Part shown: in pieces, positions 25,543 through 38,234 of the stretch
Layout: every line of letters starts with the position of its first letter
How positions within the stretch are numbered: position 1 is the first letter of the stretch
Notes under the pieces: model-generated
Told to the model about the DNA's origin: nothing
Database searches by the model: none
Seen by the model: the letters and a program-made list of their open reading frames with translations, nothing else
Translations under genes and position numbers: made by a program
From: Bugula neritina
Lineage: Eukaryota > Bryozoa > Gymnolaemata > Cheilostomatida > Bugulidae
Assembly (NCBI GenBank): GCA_964035545.1
Contig: CAXIUT010000078.1
Span: 1-64,000, forward strand
Reading direction: 5' to 3'
Length of the DNA: 64,000 bases

Positions 25543-26489
25543 ATGACTACAGCCAATTTTAGAGTGAAGTTTGGAAATCCAAACTCCAATAGTGAGCCTT
25601 CATTCTTTTCAATAAGTGCTGAGGTTCAAGAAGAAAAGGTAAATTTGTTTCTAGCTAGATAGCAGCTCATTACTAAAGATACTCAAAGACTCTAAAAAAG
25701 TATCGATTACCTTTGGTAGTGATGGAATTGCCAAGTTAATTTGAGAAACTTGAATACACTATACTAGATACTGTTCTTGATGGTAAAGTAATTACTTAAA
25801 AATTGGTTAAAGAAGAAAAAGTTTTTAATATGTATGAAAGTAAACCTCCAGATCAAATAATGATGTTGAAAAAGATGGAAAAGCTTTTTGAAAAATTAAC
25901 AACACTCAACAACTCTCTCAACATCAATTTTACTATCTTCGATATAACACAAAAGCAATAAATACTAAAAATAAATAATTCTTAGTTTTGTGCTTTGATA
26001 CTATAAAACCTACTAATCTAGGCTACTCTTGATCTTGATCATAACTTCGTAAAAATGGCTGGATAGCTAGTGGCAAAAATATCTCCAGGTTTTGATCAAT
26101 CTCCTATTATTGGTTTTCTTTAACTTTTCCAAGAAGCTGACCTCAACCTTTAGTAATTTAAAATTTACATAGATTTTAGGCTCCTTCCATTTTGAAACAT
26201 TAAACTCGCTAAAAAGTATTGTCAGAACTTATTGAATACGAAGAACCTGCTGAGTTGGGAAATGATCAATAAAAATTAATAAATAAGATGATGGAGTGCT
26301 AAGAAAAGGTGACTCTATATGTTCATTTTGGAAAACTTGGATATATTGAAATGACTGGAGAAGCTAGAATCTGGGCATTCCTCCTTTGCATTGCATGATT
26401 TGTACCTTTATAGAGCTACTTATGATAAACAATAAATTATACTTAAGAAACTATTTTGTTCTTTTATCTAAGACAGTGAATACATATGA
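25543..26489 (+). CDS. Hypothetical protein
   Basis: About 310 residues, not recognised. Start ATG 25543 (MTTANFRVKFGNPNSNSEPS). Segments read VSITFGSDGIAKLIEKLEYTI then LDTVLDGKVI, FVKMAGELVAKISPGFDQS, and FALHDLYLYRATYDKQE before TGA at 26487-26489. Mixed alpha/beta character with no membrane helix. Several frame changes near 25680, 25740 and 26370 are not explained by introns. Convergent with the next gene, with 9 bp between the two. Confidence 0.5.
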
Positions 26490-26498
26490 TGATAGATA

Positions 26499-27478
26499 TC
26501 ATAAATCTTGAAGGCTGACAATGATGTTATAATTCCATGGATGTTCTTTGATGGAGATAGACTAATCAAATATTTTGCCATTGTTAGTGTTATTGTTTTG
26601 AATTACTATTTATCCATCTTCTAGACGAACTCCAATTGTTTATCCTTCTTCTATTGTGAGGGAACTGGTCATAGATCGATTGAATTGGCACACTTTTCTT
26701 GGATTTATAATCTCTAATTGATCTTGACTCAATGTTAAAGATTATTTTTATTTTGATGGAATAAAATCAACTCCTATGATAACTTTTTCACATCTTAGCT
26801 GATTGATTTTAATGGCAAGAGTTCTACCTTGTAGATCTTATAGTTTTACTGGAAAAGTTTAAAAGGGTTTATCATGATTGAGGGTATACTATACTTATGA
26901 TCTACATTAATCTATTAATACTATTGATTTTCAAGAGTGAAAACTAGCTAATTGGTATATTTTCCTGTAACCCTTTTTTATGTTTTATTCTGAGGTCTTC
27001 TTGAATTTTATCTGGTTTATTTGTTTTATTTGAAATAAGATTTGACATGTTTTTATATTTTATTGATGAATTTAGTTTTAAAGGTGTTGTAAGATTATAT
27101 TTTATGGTTAACATATTCAAGGTCTTTTTAATTGATGACTTTTACTTTATAGACAGGAATTTGTTCTTCATCAATGCATCCATTTTAGTTGATGATAATA
27201 AAATTAACTGTCTATCCATTGAATTTCACTGTTTCTTCTGAATTGTTCTAAACATCTTTCTTTTTTATAATGCTTTTGAAGAATTGTCCTAAACTATCAA
27301 AATGTGCAAAACAGTAATTATCATCTAGATCTATTTCGAAGGAGGCAGTTTGAAGTCCCTTTGGGGTAAGTTAAATATGCAAAGAAGATGAAGTGTAGCG
27401 TTACCTTTTATTCACCACTTGCCTGAAGTCTACAGACACCTAGTAGTTGTTGCAGTTGAAGTGCGCTCTTTTATTCAT
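26499..27478 (-). CDS. Hypothetical protein near chromosome end
   Basis: About 320 residues. Start ATG 27478 (MNKRAHFNCNNYEVSVDF). The N-terminal part (PKGLQTASFEIDLDDNYCFAH) is beta-rich. The C-terminal part has LTIEEGETIGVRLEDGEIVI and SISIKEHPWNYNIIV, resembling a beta-sandwich such as SPRY/NHR, but I cannot name it. One frame change is needed near 26880. Its start is 59 bp from the GGGGTT array at 27538, so the promoter must be subtelomeric or very short. Confidence 0.55.
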
Positions 27479-27537
27479 GGATAATTTATTTATAATTTAA
27501 ATTGGCTCATTGAAATAAATATATTCTAATCTACATA

Positions 27538-27613
27538 GGGGTTGGGGTTGGGGTTGGGGTTGGGGTTGGGGTTGGGGTTGGGGTTGGGGTTGGGGTTGGG
27601 GTTGGGGTTGGGG
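27538..27613. repeat. Internal G4T2 telomere array
   Basis: Twelve to thirteen perfect GGGGTT units, oriented as the right end of the piece 10201-27613. To its right the sequence continues at once into the 3' end of a kinase gene on the minus strand, with no C4A2 start. Confidence 0.92.
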
Positions 27614-28434
27614 AATAATTCTAAAACTAAGCTTCGCATCTTCTAGTAATCAGGACATTATTAAAATCCTAATTACCTGATCATTTTGCCTATCTATACT
27701 AAGGGTTTTGCAAAATTCTTAAATAATACTTCGCTTCTAAGTTCTACTTTTCTACTAAGGATGCGATCAATTTCTTTTTCATCTTCCCAAGGTAACTTTC
27801 CATAAAGCATTTTTGCCCAACAATATATCATGCTCTCAAGATCGTCTCTTCTAGAAGGCTATATACCAAGGTGATTGTTAATGGATGCATACAATAGTTC
27901 ATTTAGGATAGGTTTTTATTATGAGTATTATACATGTTTATTATTTTTTAAAAAGTGTTTATTTCTGCCAAATCCAACCAAATATATTTTTTTGTTATTG
28001 ACTCCTGTCCCTACAAGCCACTTTTTCAATCCAACTGTGCGATGAAGATAACCTTTTCTATGTATAAGTTATAACCTTTTTATCATTTGATCTGCTACCA
28101 TCAAAAATGTAGGCATTCGAAAAACTCCGTTGCATTTTTTAAGAATACTATCGAGATCATTTCCCAATAGAGTTTCCACTAAAATATTGCTATTTTAAGT
28201 TGTTTCAACTTTATAGCATACTGGAAGACCATAATCGACCATCACTTGATAATCTTTTTGTATTTCTTTTAGCATTGTTGCTTCTCTGAGCAAAGAGGAT
28301 GCAGATCGATCTTGTAGTTTCAATGCAAACTATTTACCTGTTTTAATACTAATGCAGTGATATATTTAGGAATGGTTTCCTTGGACCATAAGAGTTATTA
28401 ACTTATACTCTCCACCGAACACAACCTATTACAT
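27614..28434 (-). CDS. Casein kinase 1-like pseudokinase, 3'-truncated
   Basis: Start ATG 28434 (MEEVVFGGEYKLITLMVQGN). It follows the CK1 fold: FALKLQDRSAS with the ATP-site Lys, LIHRKGYLHRTVGLKKWLVG in the catalytic-loop position, IYLVGFGR in the DFG position, RRDDLESMIYCWAKMLYGKL then PWEDE, and the CK1 end block LGFEECPDYEKMRSLV. The catalytic Asp of HRD is replaced (HRT), the K-P-E-N is lost and DFG has become VGF, so it should be catalytically dead. No frame breaks. The open frame runs in frame into the C4A2 repeats (reading Pro-Asn repeats) without a stop, so the 3' end is missing or displaced. Confidence 0.8.
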
Positions 28435-28503
28435 AATTCTTTATTTTAAGTGATCTTATTTTATTTAACTTAAATTTTACTTATTTAATCAAACTAAATC
28501 TGA

Positions 28504-29712
28504 TCAAAGTGAACTTTCCTTTTTCTTGTTACTTTTGGTTGTTTCAAACAGACCATTGTGACGAGCAGTCTGTTTAAAAGGAGGAGTTTGTAGTAGTTCA
28601 GAGGCTGATGGACGATCTTACCAATTAGCAGCTCCCATCTTTTCAACAATCCGAAGTAATCTTTCAGAATAGCTAGTCAGATCCATCCTGTTTTCTACCT
28701 AGATTCCTCTATCACGCATTTTTAGCCACTGTTGACCATTGTTAGGTAATTGTTCAAGAGTAAGCATTTAATAGGCAGTCATTCCTAAACTGAAAATATC
28801 AGCTTTAGTGAGATCAGTTCCTGTTGAAAGGTTCAATACTTCTTTTGCTAAATATCTTGAATCTCCTTCTTCAATTTAACGGGTTCTAAGTTTTGCAGCT
28901 CTACTTAATCCAAAATCAGCTATTTTAAGAGTTTTTTCTTTGAATAAGATATTTTATGGTTTCATATCAAGGTGTAGAATTCCGTGTTTGTGAATAGATG
29001 CCAGACCAAGAAGGGCAGCTCTTAGATAGTTAATAATTGTTTTTTAGGGTATAGCTTTTGATAAATTTCTATGTTAGGAGATAACTTTCTGGAGACTATT
29101 TTAACAATACTCCATCGCTAAATAGAGTTATCCCTATTCGATCCAAGAGTGATAGTATCTGATTATATTAGGACATTGCCCAGAAAGTACCCATAGTGAT
29201 CCCAAAGCTTGTACCTCATTGACTGACATACGATTAGCTCTGGCTGTCTTGATGGCAAAGTATTATTGAGTTAGCCTTGAGCGGTAGAGACCAACATTTG
29301 AAAAATGACCTTTTCCGAGATTCTGGATCAGTTCATAATCTTGTTCAAGTCTAGAAATGTAAAAAGGACTAACTTCAATATCTTCATGAGGATAAATTTT
29401 ATGTGAAGATTAGTTATTTAAAGCTGAGTTTTTATTTTTTTTTGACTAAGGATTTTCTTTAGGTTTTACCTAACTGTTCATTTTAGATTAATCATCTTAT
29501 TTAATAGTATTTTTCTTTGGAGTTTCAAAGGTTTCTTGTTTTCTAGGGGTTTAAAACATTATTTTCTTAGGAGGTGTTTCAACTATCATGATTTTTTTGG
29601 GAGGAGTTTCAAAAGAATGAGAATAATTATGATGGTCGATTTAGTTCGAATGGGGAGGTGTGACATATTGATTCTTATGTTTTTCGGGAGTCATTTCAAT
29701 TTAAATATCCAT
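28504..29712 (-). CDS. Wee1/Myt1-family protein kinase
   Basis: 402 residues, one exon, no frame breaks. The N-terminal 140 residues hold repeated TPPKK/TPRK motifs (candidate CDK phosphorylation sites). The kinase domain has LGKGHFSNVGLYRS, FAIKTA, LHLDMKPENILF, IADFGLSR and EGDSRYLAKEVL. The G-D-S-R-Y-(M/L)-A block after DFG marks Wee1-type kinases that put inhibitory phosphate on CDK tyrosine. The tail is basic. It would control mitotic entry; in ciliates, which divide two kinds of nuclei, the client CDK is not evident here. Confidence 0.87.
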
Positions 29713-29843
29713 TTGACAGTTAAATTTAATTAATAAACTAAATAACTTTTAAGTAAATTTTGTATGATAAGCATTAAATCTATTTTAATATAAAAATTTG
29801 AATATGATTATTTAGATTTGAAAGATATAATAATCTAATTAGA

Positions 29844-32717
29844 TCAAAGCAATTCAAGATTTCTACTCATTTCAAACTGATGGATAGCTTTCTGTTTGGC
29901 ATTTTTTCGTGCTTCTTTTCGATGCATCCCTGAAAAAGTTGATAAAACATCTTTCAAAGTTATCACATCAGATGAACCTTGTAGCTATGTCTTGCCATAT
30001 TCAACAGTTTTCACTGATGATAGTTTAGCAATAAAATCTAAAATACGCTTTATGGACTGAGAAGCTTGATTTCTGTTCGAGTATACAGATAGCAATCCTA
30101 GAAGACCTGATGCCAGTTGATCAAGCAGTAACACACAAATGCCTTGTCGATTAGCAATATCAAAGTTGAACTATTCCATTCTTGCCTGTCTGAAAAATTA
30201 TTTGACCTTCACTTTTGATAAATTTTGATGATGTAAATGAGGTATAAAAATATACTATCTAGGAGCTAGTCTTGATTATGGATCATTTTCATAGCTATTA
30301 TCTGATTGATGATCTACAAGGTAGATATTTTTTTATGGAAAATAGGAGCCATCCATTAGCATATCGAAAAGATGGAATGAGGTTGCATAATCATTCAAGA
30401 AAGGATCAATTCCAAGCACCCAATATTTACTTGTTGATTTCTAGACTAAGAAATCAACTGTAAAGACTCCAAACATCTTACGTAATTTGAAAGAATCACA
30501 GAGTTGTCGTATAGCACTGGCAGCTGTAGCAGGTTCCATTATTTGCTGGGGAAAATGGCAAGCTAAAGATCGAAATGGTTGTCCATTAATTTTTAAAAAC
30601 TACTCAGAATGCGATGCTCTCCTTCTGGTCCTAGTTAGAAACAAACTGAAGCTGTTGCTAACTGTTCTCGCACACAAAGAGGGTGAGCTTCTATAATTCC
30701 TCCTTTTTTGATAAATCGACCAACAAAATCAGTAAATCCTCGATAAACTGTAGGAGCTGCGACTTGCAACCTTTAATACAAATGTTATCTTAAATAATCT
30801 CTCACTCTGATCGTGGCTTATTGTTGTTGGGGATCTGAAGCTATTTATGTTGCAAAAGTCTATGGATCTCTTGCTTCAAGCTGTTTCAATATAGATCGAA
30901 GATATTTAGAAGTTGTAAAGTCTACAAAAGCAATTCCTCTTCCATTGATTTAATCATCTATTTTTAATACCCATGAAGTAAAGGTGGGATTCTTGACTAT
31001 AAGTACTGAAAAAGTATTTAAAAATTATCCATAATCGTACATCTCCATGGCAGCTGGTAGAGTTTCAATACAGAGGTTTCTTAGTAATCTTTTAGTTTGA
31101 GACTTTGTGGTGAAAGCCTTCATTCTCTGAGGTTCACCTGAAAAAAGGTAACAATGAAGATGATCACATATTTTGAGGAGTTAATTGCAAGGTTGGCCAG
31201 GATAGAGAATCGTTGGCAGATCAGCAGTTATTACTTTAAGTTGATTTAGAGTACTAGCACTATAATATAGCATTTTAGCTGTTGATAAGTGAGCAGGTAG
31301 CCGACTAGCAAGTTCAGGAGTCATGAAAACTAATCTTTATCGATGATTGTCTAAACCAGCTAGTTCCATCATACGATAGTAATAGGCTAGAAGTTCTGGA
31401 GATAATTCTGTGGGACTGATAAAGATCAAAATTAAGTTAGGATCTCTTAGTCTAAATATTCTAGCTAGTTGGGCATTTTGTCTTTAAGGAAGATAATTCA
31501 TACTTAATCTTTTTTCTTCATCAACTTCAATAGAAGCCAAATGTATTTATATTCTTTTTCCTTCTTTAAGAGTTTTATATTCTTTAGCGAAACGGTTCTG
31601 TTTAGCTTCAAATCCATCTAAAATACGTTTGTTTCTTGCTTCTACTCCCTTTTAAAACTTAAGACGGTCAAGTTTCTTCCTGAAGAATCTTTGAATAACA
31701 ACTGTACTCTTTCTAAGAGTGGCAAACTTATCCCTGATACTTCTCATTCTCCAATAAGAAGCGATTAATGTCACAGCTTTTATTTTTCCTTCTTTACCTG
31801 CAAACTGAGAATCAACTTTGTGGGGAACTTTTTATTGCAAAGGAACTCCTTTTAAACAACTTAAAAGTTAATTTTGATTTATTTTGTCTTTTAGACAAAG
31901 ATAAGCCAGTTTCTTTCCATCTAAGACTGCATATTCTATCATTTATTTTTGAAGAAAGTTAAGTAATCGACTTATTTAATCTTGGATTCTTGAAAAAATG
32001 CTTTAATAAACCCTTTGATAAGAAGAAAAATCTGTATTATCAGAGTTTAATTCCCCCATTATTATTTAAAATTCATACAAGATAGGTTTTTTTGGAGTTT
32101 GCTTTATATAACTACGTTTGAGTCCTCCCCTTGTTGGATTGAATTCGACTTGCCTGATTGGTCTTTTTTGTTAAAAATTTCTGGAACGATAGTGAGCTGA
32201 TCCTGGTAAACTTTTTTTGATATCTTCTTCTGAGGGAAGCATAGATTAAAAATTTTTCTATAAATGAATGCGATCAACAGTATAGTCAGCTGCTTTAAGG
32301 ATTTTTTAATGATGACTATGCATTTTAAGAGGTCTATTTTCGATTGCAAAAGAAAAGCTGTCTTAAATTTTGGTTGACTATTATTTTTGTTTGATGCTTG
32401 AATGTATTTTAGGCCTGTGTTTTCTTAAGGCAGTCACTATAGGAGGATCATCTTTTCTTAGGGAAATATTGGGGAGTCTATCTTTCTGAATATTTTTTTT
32501 AATACTTGTTATTTATGTTTTTTATCGATTTGTTGTTAATTTTTGTTGAGAGTGTAGATAACTTCATTCATGTATTAATTCATATTAGATCCGAGGGCTA
32601 GCTATTGAAATAAATACCATCTTGAGGAGTATTTTCCAATTATTGAGCTTCTTTTTTAAGTCTGAAAATGTGTTCACGGGCTTATTGAATATTTGTAAAG
32701 AGGTCTTTTCCTTTCAT
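29844..32717 (-). CDS. IQCH-like protein (IQ motif and ATP-grasp-like domain)
   Basis: About 940 residues. Start ATG 32717 (MKGKDLFTNIQEAREHIFRL). Two 20-nt introns (32598-32617 and 32486-32505) restore QDALGSNMNEYMNEVIYTL and ISLRKDDPPIVTALRKHRP. Mid-protein there is an IQ motif (STVVIQRFFRKKLDR). The C-terminal half has FISPTELSPELLAYYYRMME, VLKIDDEINGRGIAFVD, FIKKGGIIEAHPL, CFELGPEGEHRILSS and YWVLGIDPFLNDYA, consistent with the ATP-grasp-like domain of IQCH, a sperm/cilium protein. More small introns probably remain unlocated in the central part. Calmodulin binding is expected from the IQ motif. Confidence 0.65.
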
Positions 32718-32853
32718 ACTAACGAAATGCTATGCAAAGTTATATTAATCAACCTCGAAAATAACAGGTAATACAATAAAATTAAATTAAAATATCAATC
32801 ATAATATCCAATATTTTATCTTTAACATTTTATTTTATGAGATCATAATTAAT

Positions 32854-33682
32854 ATGAAATTTTTTTAGTTTTTGACTCTAACTCTCATAGTTGTTTCTGT
32901 ATCTGCACAAAGTATTTACTTTTCTATCTAGCTTTTAAAGCAGTTTTTGCTCTTAGTTGGCTCTCAGGATTTTGCTAGAATTAAAGAAAAAATCATCGAT
33001 AGGAATGCGAACCATCTTTAGTATCTCTTTGGGACAAGTATATATCAATCAATAAAGTCAAAGCTTTACCATTCATGGATTATGGCCAGATAGAAACTCT
33101 TCTGCCACTTATGGAAACTTCAATGTTCAAATATTTGAAAAGCATCTTGAACTTTGGGATGATATGTACAATTATTATCCAGCTAAAATAAAAAATTCTA
33201 CTTCATTAACCTTTCTTTGGCAGCATTAATGGGAAAAACATGGCAAGGATTATGCAGATATTATTTATAAATTGAGACCAAGTGATTTTCCAGGGACAGA
33301 TGATTAGAGAAATGATGCCCTTCAATTGGCTTATTTTACTGATATAATAAATCTATACAAAAGTTTAAAGGTAGAAAAAATACCTCAAGAAAGTATGAGT
33401 AGTAGTTAGTTTAGTTCTCTTCTAGGTATTACATAAAAACAAATGTATTCTGACTGCTTTCAAGGAAGCTAAATCAGATAGATTAAAATTTGTCTTGAAA
33501 TAAAGAAAACAGGACTGAATATAATTGAATGTTCTCGATCTTCTTCGACTTGTTCGAAAGGCGCAGCTATAATGAATTTCTTTTCATGGCATCCCAAAGG
33601 ACAAAGAAGAGTATTTGACTATGAAAAAAGATCCTAAGTTGCTATAAACTAAAATAATCTTCAAAATGAACAAACTATGTGA
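32854..33682 (+). CDS. RNase T2 family ribonuclease
   Basis: 262 residues after two 20-nt introns (32912-32931 and 33038-33057). Signal peptide MKFFEFLTLTLIVVSVSA; then VFALSWLSGFC, the first active-site block FTIHGLWPD and the second FLWQHEWEKHGKDY, each with its catalytic His. Cysteine pairs typical of the family follow (YSDCFQGS, ICLEI, IIECSRSSSTC). Such enzymes cleave RNA in lysosomes or outside the cell; a food-vacuole RNase would suit a bacterivore. Both introns are needed: without them the two active-site blocks fall out of frame. Confidence 0.92.
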
Positions 33683-33771
33683 TTGATAATCATTGAATTA
33701 ATAGTATTTATCAATTTGAATTAATTTATTTATTAAGTTTATTTAGTAAATTAATATTAAAGATAATACTA

Positions 33772-35163
33772 TCATCTTTACATTGATTTAAGTTCTTCTT
33801 AGGCAAATGCTTATGGCTCTTCATTATCTAGGTTTTGTTTCATAGTTTCTTGTAAAACTTTCCAGGCAACCAAGCTGGCGATTAAAGAAATAATAGCGAA
33901 TAGAACGTAAACAGAAACTTGTTTCCAAGAATCTAGAGGTATTAAAATATATGGCATTAAAATAGCTGCAAGTCTACTGGTTCCTAAACAGAATCCATAG
34001 CCTTTAGTTCTTATTTTAGTTTAAAAGGATTCAGTTGTTATTGGCTCTAAGACTTGATTTACGCAAGCAGTGAAGAATCTAGCGAATGATTCCATTAAGA
34101 TAAAAGAAGTAGCTATAAAAACTAGATTGGAAAAAGCTAATCCTAAAAATAGGATCATTAATGAAAATTTTCTACCTATATTAGGATGATCTATAAGTAA
34201 AAGAGAAAGGAATATAGTTGGCAGTTCAGCTATTTGGATCTAGATGTAAGAAGATAGACTGAAAGCTTTATTAGTTGTGGCTGGAATATGTAGCCCTTGT
34301 ACTGTAAGTTGTCCATAGTTACATATATTGAAAATAGCCCAACAAGTACAAAGCCCAAGAATAATTTTAGTCTATCCATAGCGAAATAGATCTAAATAGC
34401 TAGTTTTGAGATTTCCTTCACTCTTTTGAAATTACTATTGAATTTATTACTTTTCAGCTTCGTCTAATTGATGCTCTTATCCATGATTAACTTTAATAAT
34501 CCGATCAAGAACTGCAAAAGCTTCATTGTATCTTTTATGAGTGATTAAGTAACGAGGAGATTCTTCAATAACAAAAAAAGAAAGTATGAAAGCTAATAAA
34601 CTGGGAAGACCTGCAGTAAAAACCATGAGTTTCCAATTCGTATCTACGATAACTTCTTTGAGAAAGATATATCCAAGGACTAGCCCTAAAACTTTTCCGA
34701 TTGTCATGTAGTAGTTTATGATTAGCATACCTTTACCTCGATATTGTATAGGACTGATTTAAGCAAAGGCACTTGTTAGTGAAGCTGTTACATATCCATA
34801 GCTGAAGCCATAGGTAAATCTAAAGACAAAGAAGAGAACTTAAGAATTGGCCAGGAAGAAGAGTGAAGATGCTATGACTTGTATCAAGGATCCAGTAATA
34901 ATGATAATTTTTCTTCCATATTTATCTGAAAGGAGCCCACTGATAAGAAATCCTACGAGTACACCTGCAAAATAGAGGCTGGCAAAGAGTGAGAGAAGAT
35001 TTTCTGATAAATCAGGATACAACGACTTGATGATGGGATTAAGAAAACAGCCCATAGTTATTTATAATCCATTGGTGGTGTGTATGAAGAAGATAACTAA
35101 CATGGTCCATCCTTGGAAGCAACCTAATCCCAGCTTATTATTGATAACGTTGTCCAAGCCCAT
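33772..35163 (-). CDS. MFS transporter (sugar/organic-ion type)
   Basis: 463 residues, one exon, about twelve hydrophobic helices. The first inter-helix loop carries GLLSDKYGRKIIIITG, the G-x3-D-x-x-G-R-K signature of the major facilitator superfamily. Another conserved block follows helix 4 (FRFTYGFSYGYVTASLTSAF), and VIEESPRYLITHKRYNEAF starts the central cytoplasmic loop (the ESPR-Y-L motif of SV2/organic-ion/sugar porters). Substrate unknown. Hydrophilic tail with acidic residues. Divergent from the kinase at 35364 with 200 bp between. Confidence 0.88.
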
Positions 35164-35363
35164 CTTTTTGTTTTTGTATTTAAATAATCTAAATATTGAC
35201 AACTATTGTATTTGAACAAAAATAGTTGAAATATTTATGTTTAAGAATCGTTTTTTATATTTTTTGAAGTGATAATCAATTGAAATATTTTATTTAAGAT
35301 TTGAAATGTTTTTGGATTATTAAGTGGCAGTTACTTTGATCGGATTTCTATTCAATTATTCGA

Positions 35364-36611
35364 ATGCAACAGCAAACTCAAAAATAACTTAGACAACAAA
35401 GGTTTGCCTCCATCAGAAAAAGCCTTGCTACTAACACAGCCATTTTAGCCACTACACAGCGTCTTGAATAAAAAATTTAACGTAGACAAGAAAGAAGTAG
35501 CCTTCCTATTGATGAAAATTAACTTTGTTCTTCTTAAATGTGGGAATAAACTCTTTCTGATGACGGTCTTAATGGCTCTCTTTTTAATGATTGGTATGAA
35601 GTGCGAGAGAAAGCTGGTGAGGGAGCTCATGGTGTTGTAAAAAAATGTGTCAATAAGCGAACAGGAGAAATTTGCGCAGTTAAAACTATAAAATTGGACA
35701 GATAGTATATTTTGCATTTGAAAGAAAACTTCATGGAGATAAAATCTTTAAAACACCCTCATATTCTTGGTTATAAAGCTCTTTTCTTTGAACCTAGACA
35801 TTCCAGATGTTACTTAGTGATGGAATATATTCCTTTTCCTGACCTAAGCCAAGTTCAGTTATAATCAGAAGAGGAACTAAGAGAAGTTGTCTTCCAGTTA
35901 CTCAGAACTATCAAGTATATTCATCAGCATAAAATATGCCATAGAGACATTAAACCTGAAAATATTCTTTATGATCAGGATAAAAGAAAAATAAAACTTA
36001 TTGACTTTGGGATCAGCAAAAAAGTTGAAGAAAGAGGACGAAAAAGAGATATGCTCACTATGACTGGCACTCCTTATTTCAGGGCTCCTGAAATGTTCGA
36101 AGGAGGAGGTTATAATGAGATGGTTGATCTTTGGGCACTAGGAGTAACTGTTTTTAAACTAATGACCGGAAAAACTCCCTTTGAGTCAGACTATCACATA
36201 GACACTATAAGTAATATCATCAAATCTTAAGTGACATTCCCATCAAAACTCAGATTTGAATGTAGTCAGACATCCAAAAATTTAGTACGAAGATTGCTGA
36301 AGAAATCAAACAAAGAAAGACTTACTTCTAAGGATGCTTTAAAGGATATTTGGTTTATCAATATGAAAGAGAATAATATGAAAGGAGATTAAGAAGAAAA
36401 TGAAGATGAATTTAGTCGATCTATGAGTTTGGGAAAGTGTTGGGTTGATGAAGAACAAAACTAAGTAAAGTTTAATTTATCTCATAGTCCTGCTACTAAG
36501 TTTGATAAGAAGGTGAGTGTCATTTAATGCACTCGTTCATTCAAGGAAATATTTGAGCCAGAAGATAGTATTTTTGGAATTGAATAATCTAATGCAAAAT
36601 AGTTTCAGTGA
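35364..36611 (+). CDS. Serine/threonine protein kinase, CAMK-like
   Basis: 415 residues, one exon. N-terminal 90 residues are Gln/Arg-rich. Kinase domain: AGEGAHGVVKKC, CAVKTIKL, ICHRDIKPENILYD, LIDFGISKK, MTGTPYFRAPEMF, VDLWALGVTVFKLMTG. All catalytic residues are present. The C-terminal tail is acidic and Ser-rich, without a recognised domain. The closest group appears to be CAMK or related; the exact family is not assigned. No frame breaks. Head-to-tail with the queuine transferase, 162 bp apart. Confidence 0.85.
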
Positions 36612-36773
36612 GGATGAAATATTTGATCCTGAGTAATTTGCTTATTAATTAATACTAATTATCATAAATTAACTTATTTAAAATTGAAAATATGATTGAA
36701 CAAGCTTTTTTCTTCATGATAGTTTTATTTATAAAAGAAAATAATCAACATTATTATTTTTTAATCCCAACTA

Positions 36774-38137
<1,364 letters not shown>

Positions 38138-38234
38138 TTATATTAAAGTCATTTTCAAATATAAACTATTATTATGATTGAAAATAATTGAACGATATAA
38201 CTAAATAAGAATGAAATTTTAGATAATTAGAGGA

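Noticed and set aside
13659-26489. Programmed ribosomal frameshifting as in Euplotes
   Set aside because: Shifts go both ways, lie on assorted homopolymers and not on one slippery motif plus stop, and cluster in one region. Consensus errors explain them better.
32854-33160. RNase T2 and the 51322-53681 exporter as frameshifted pseudogenes
   Set aside because: First readings needed frame jumps, but 20-nt GT-AG introns account for all jumps I checked and restore conserved motifs exactly.
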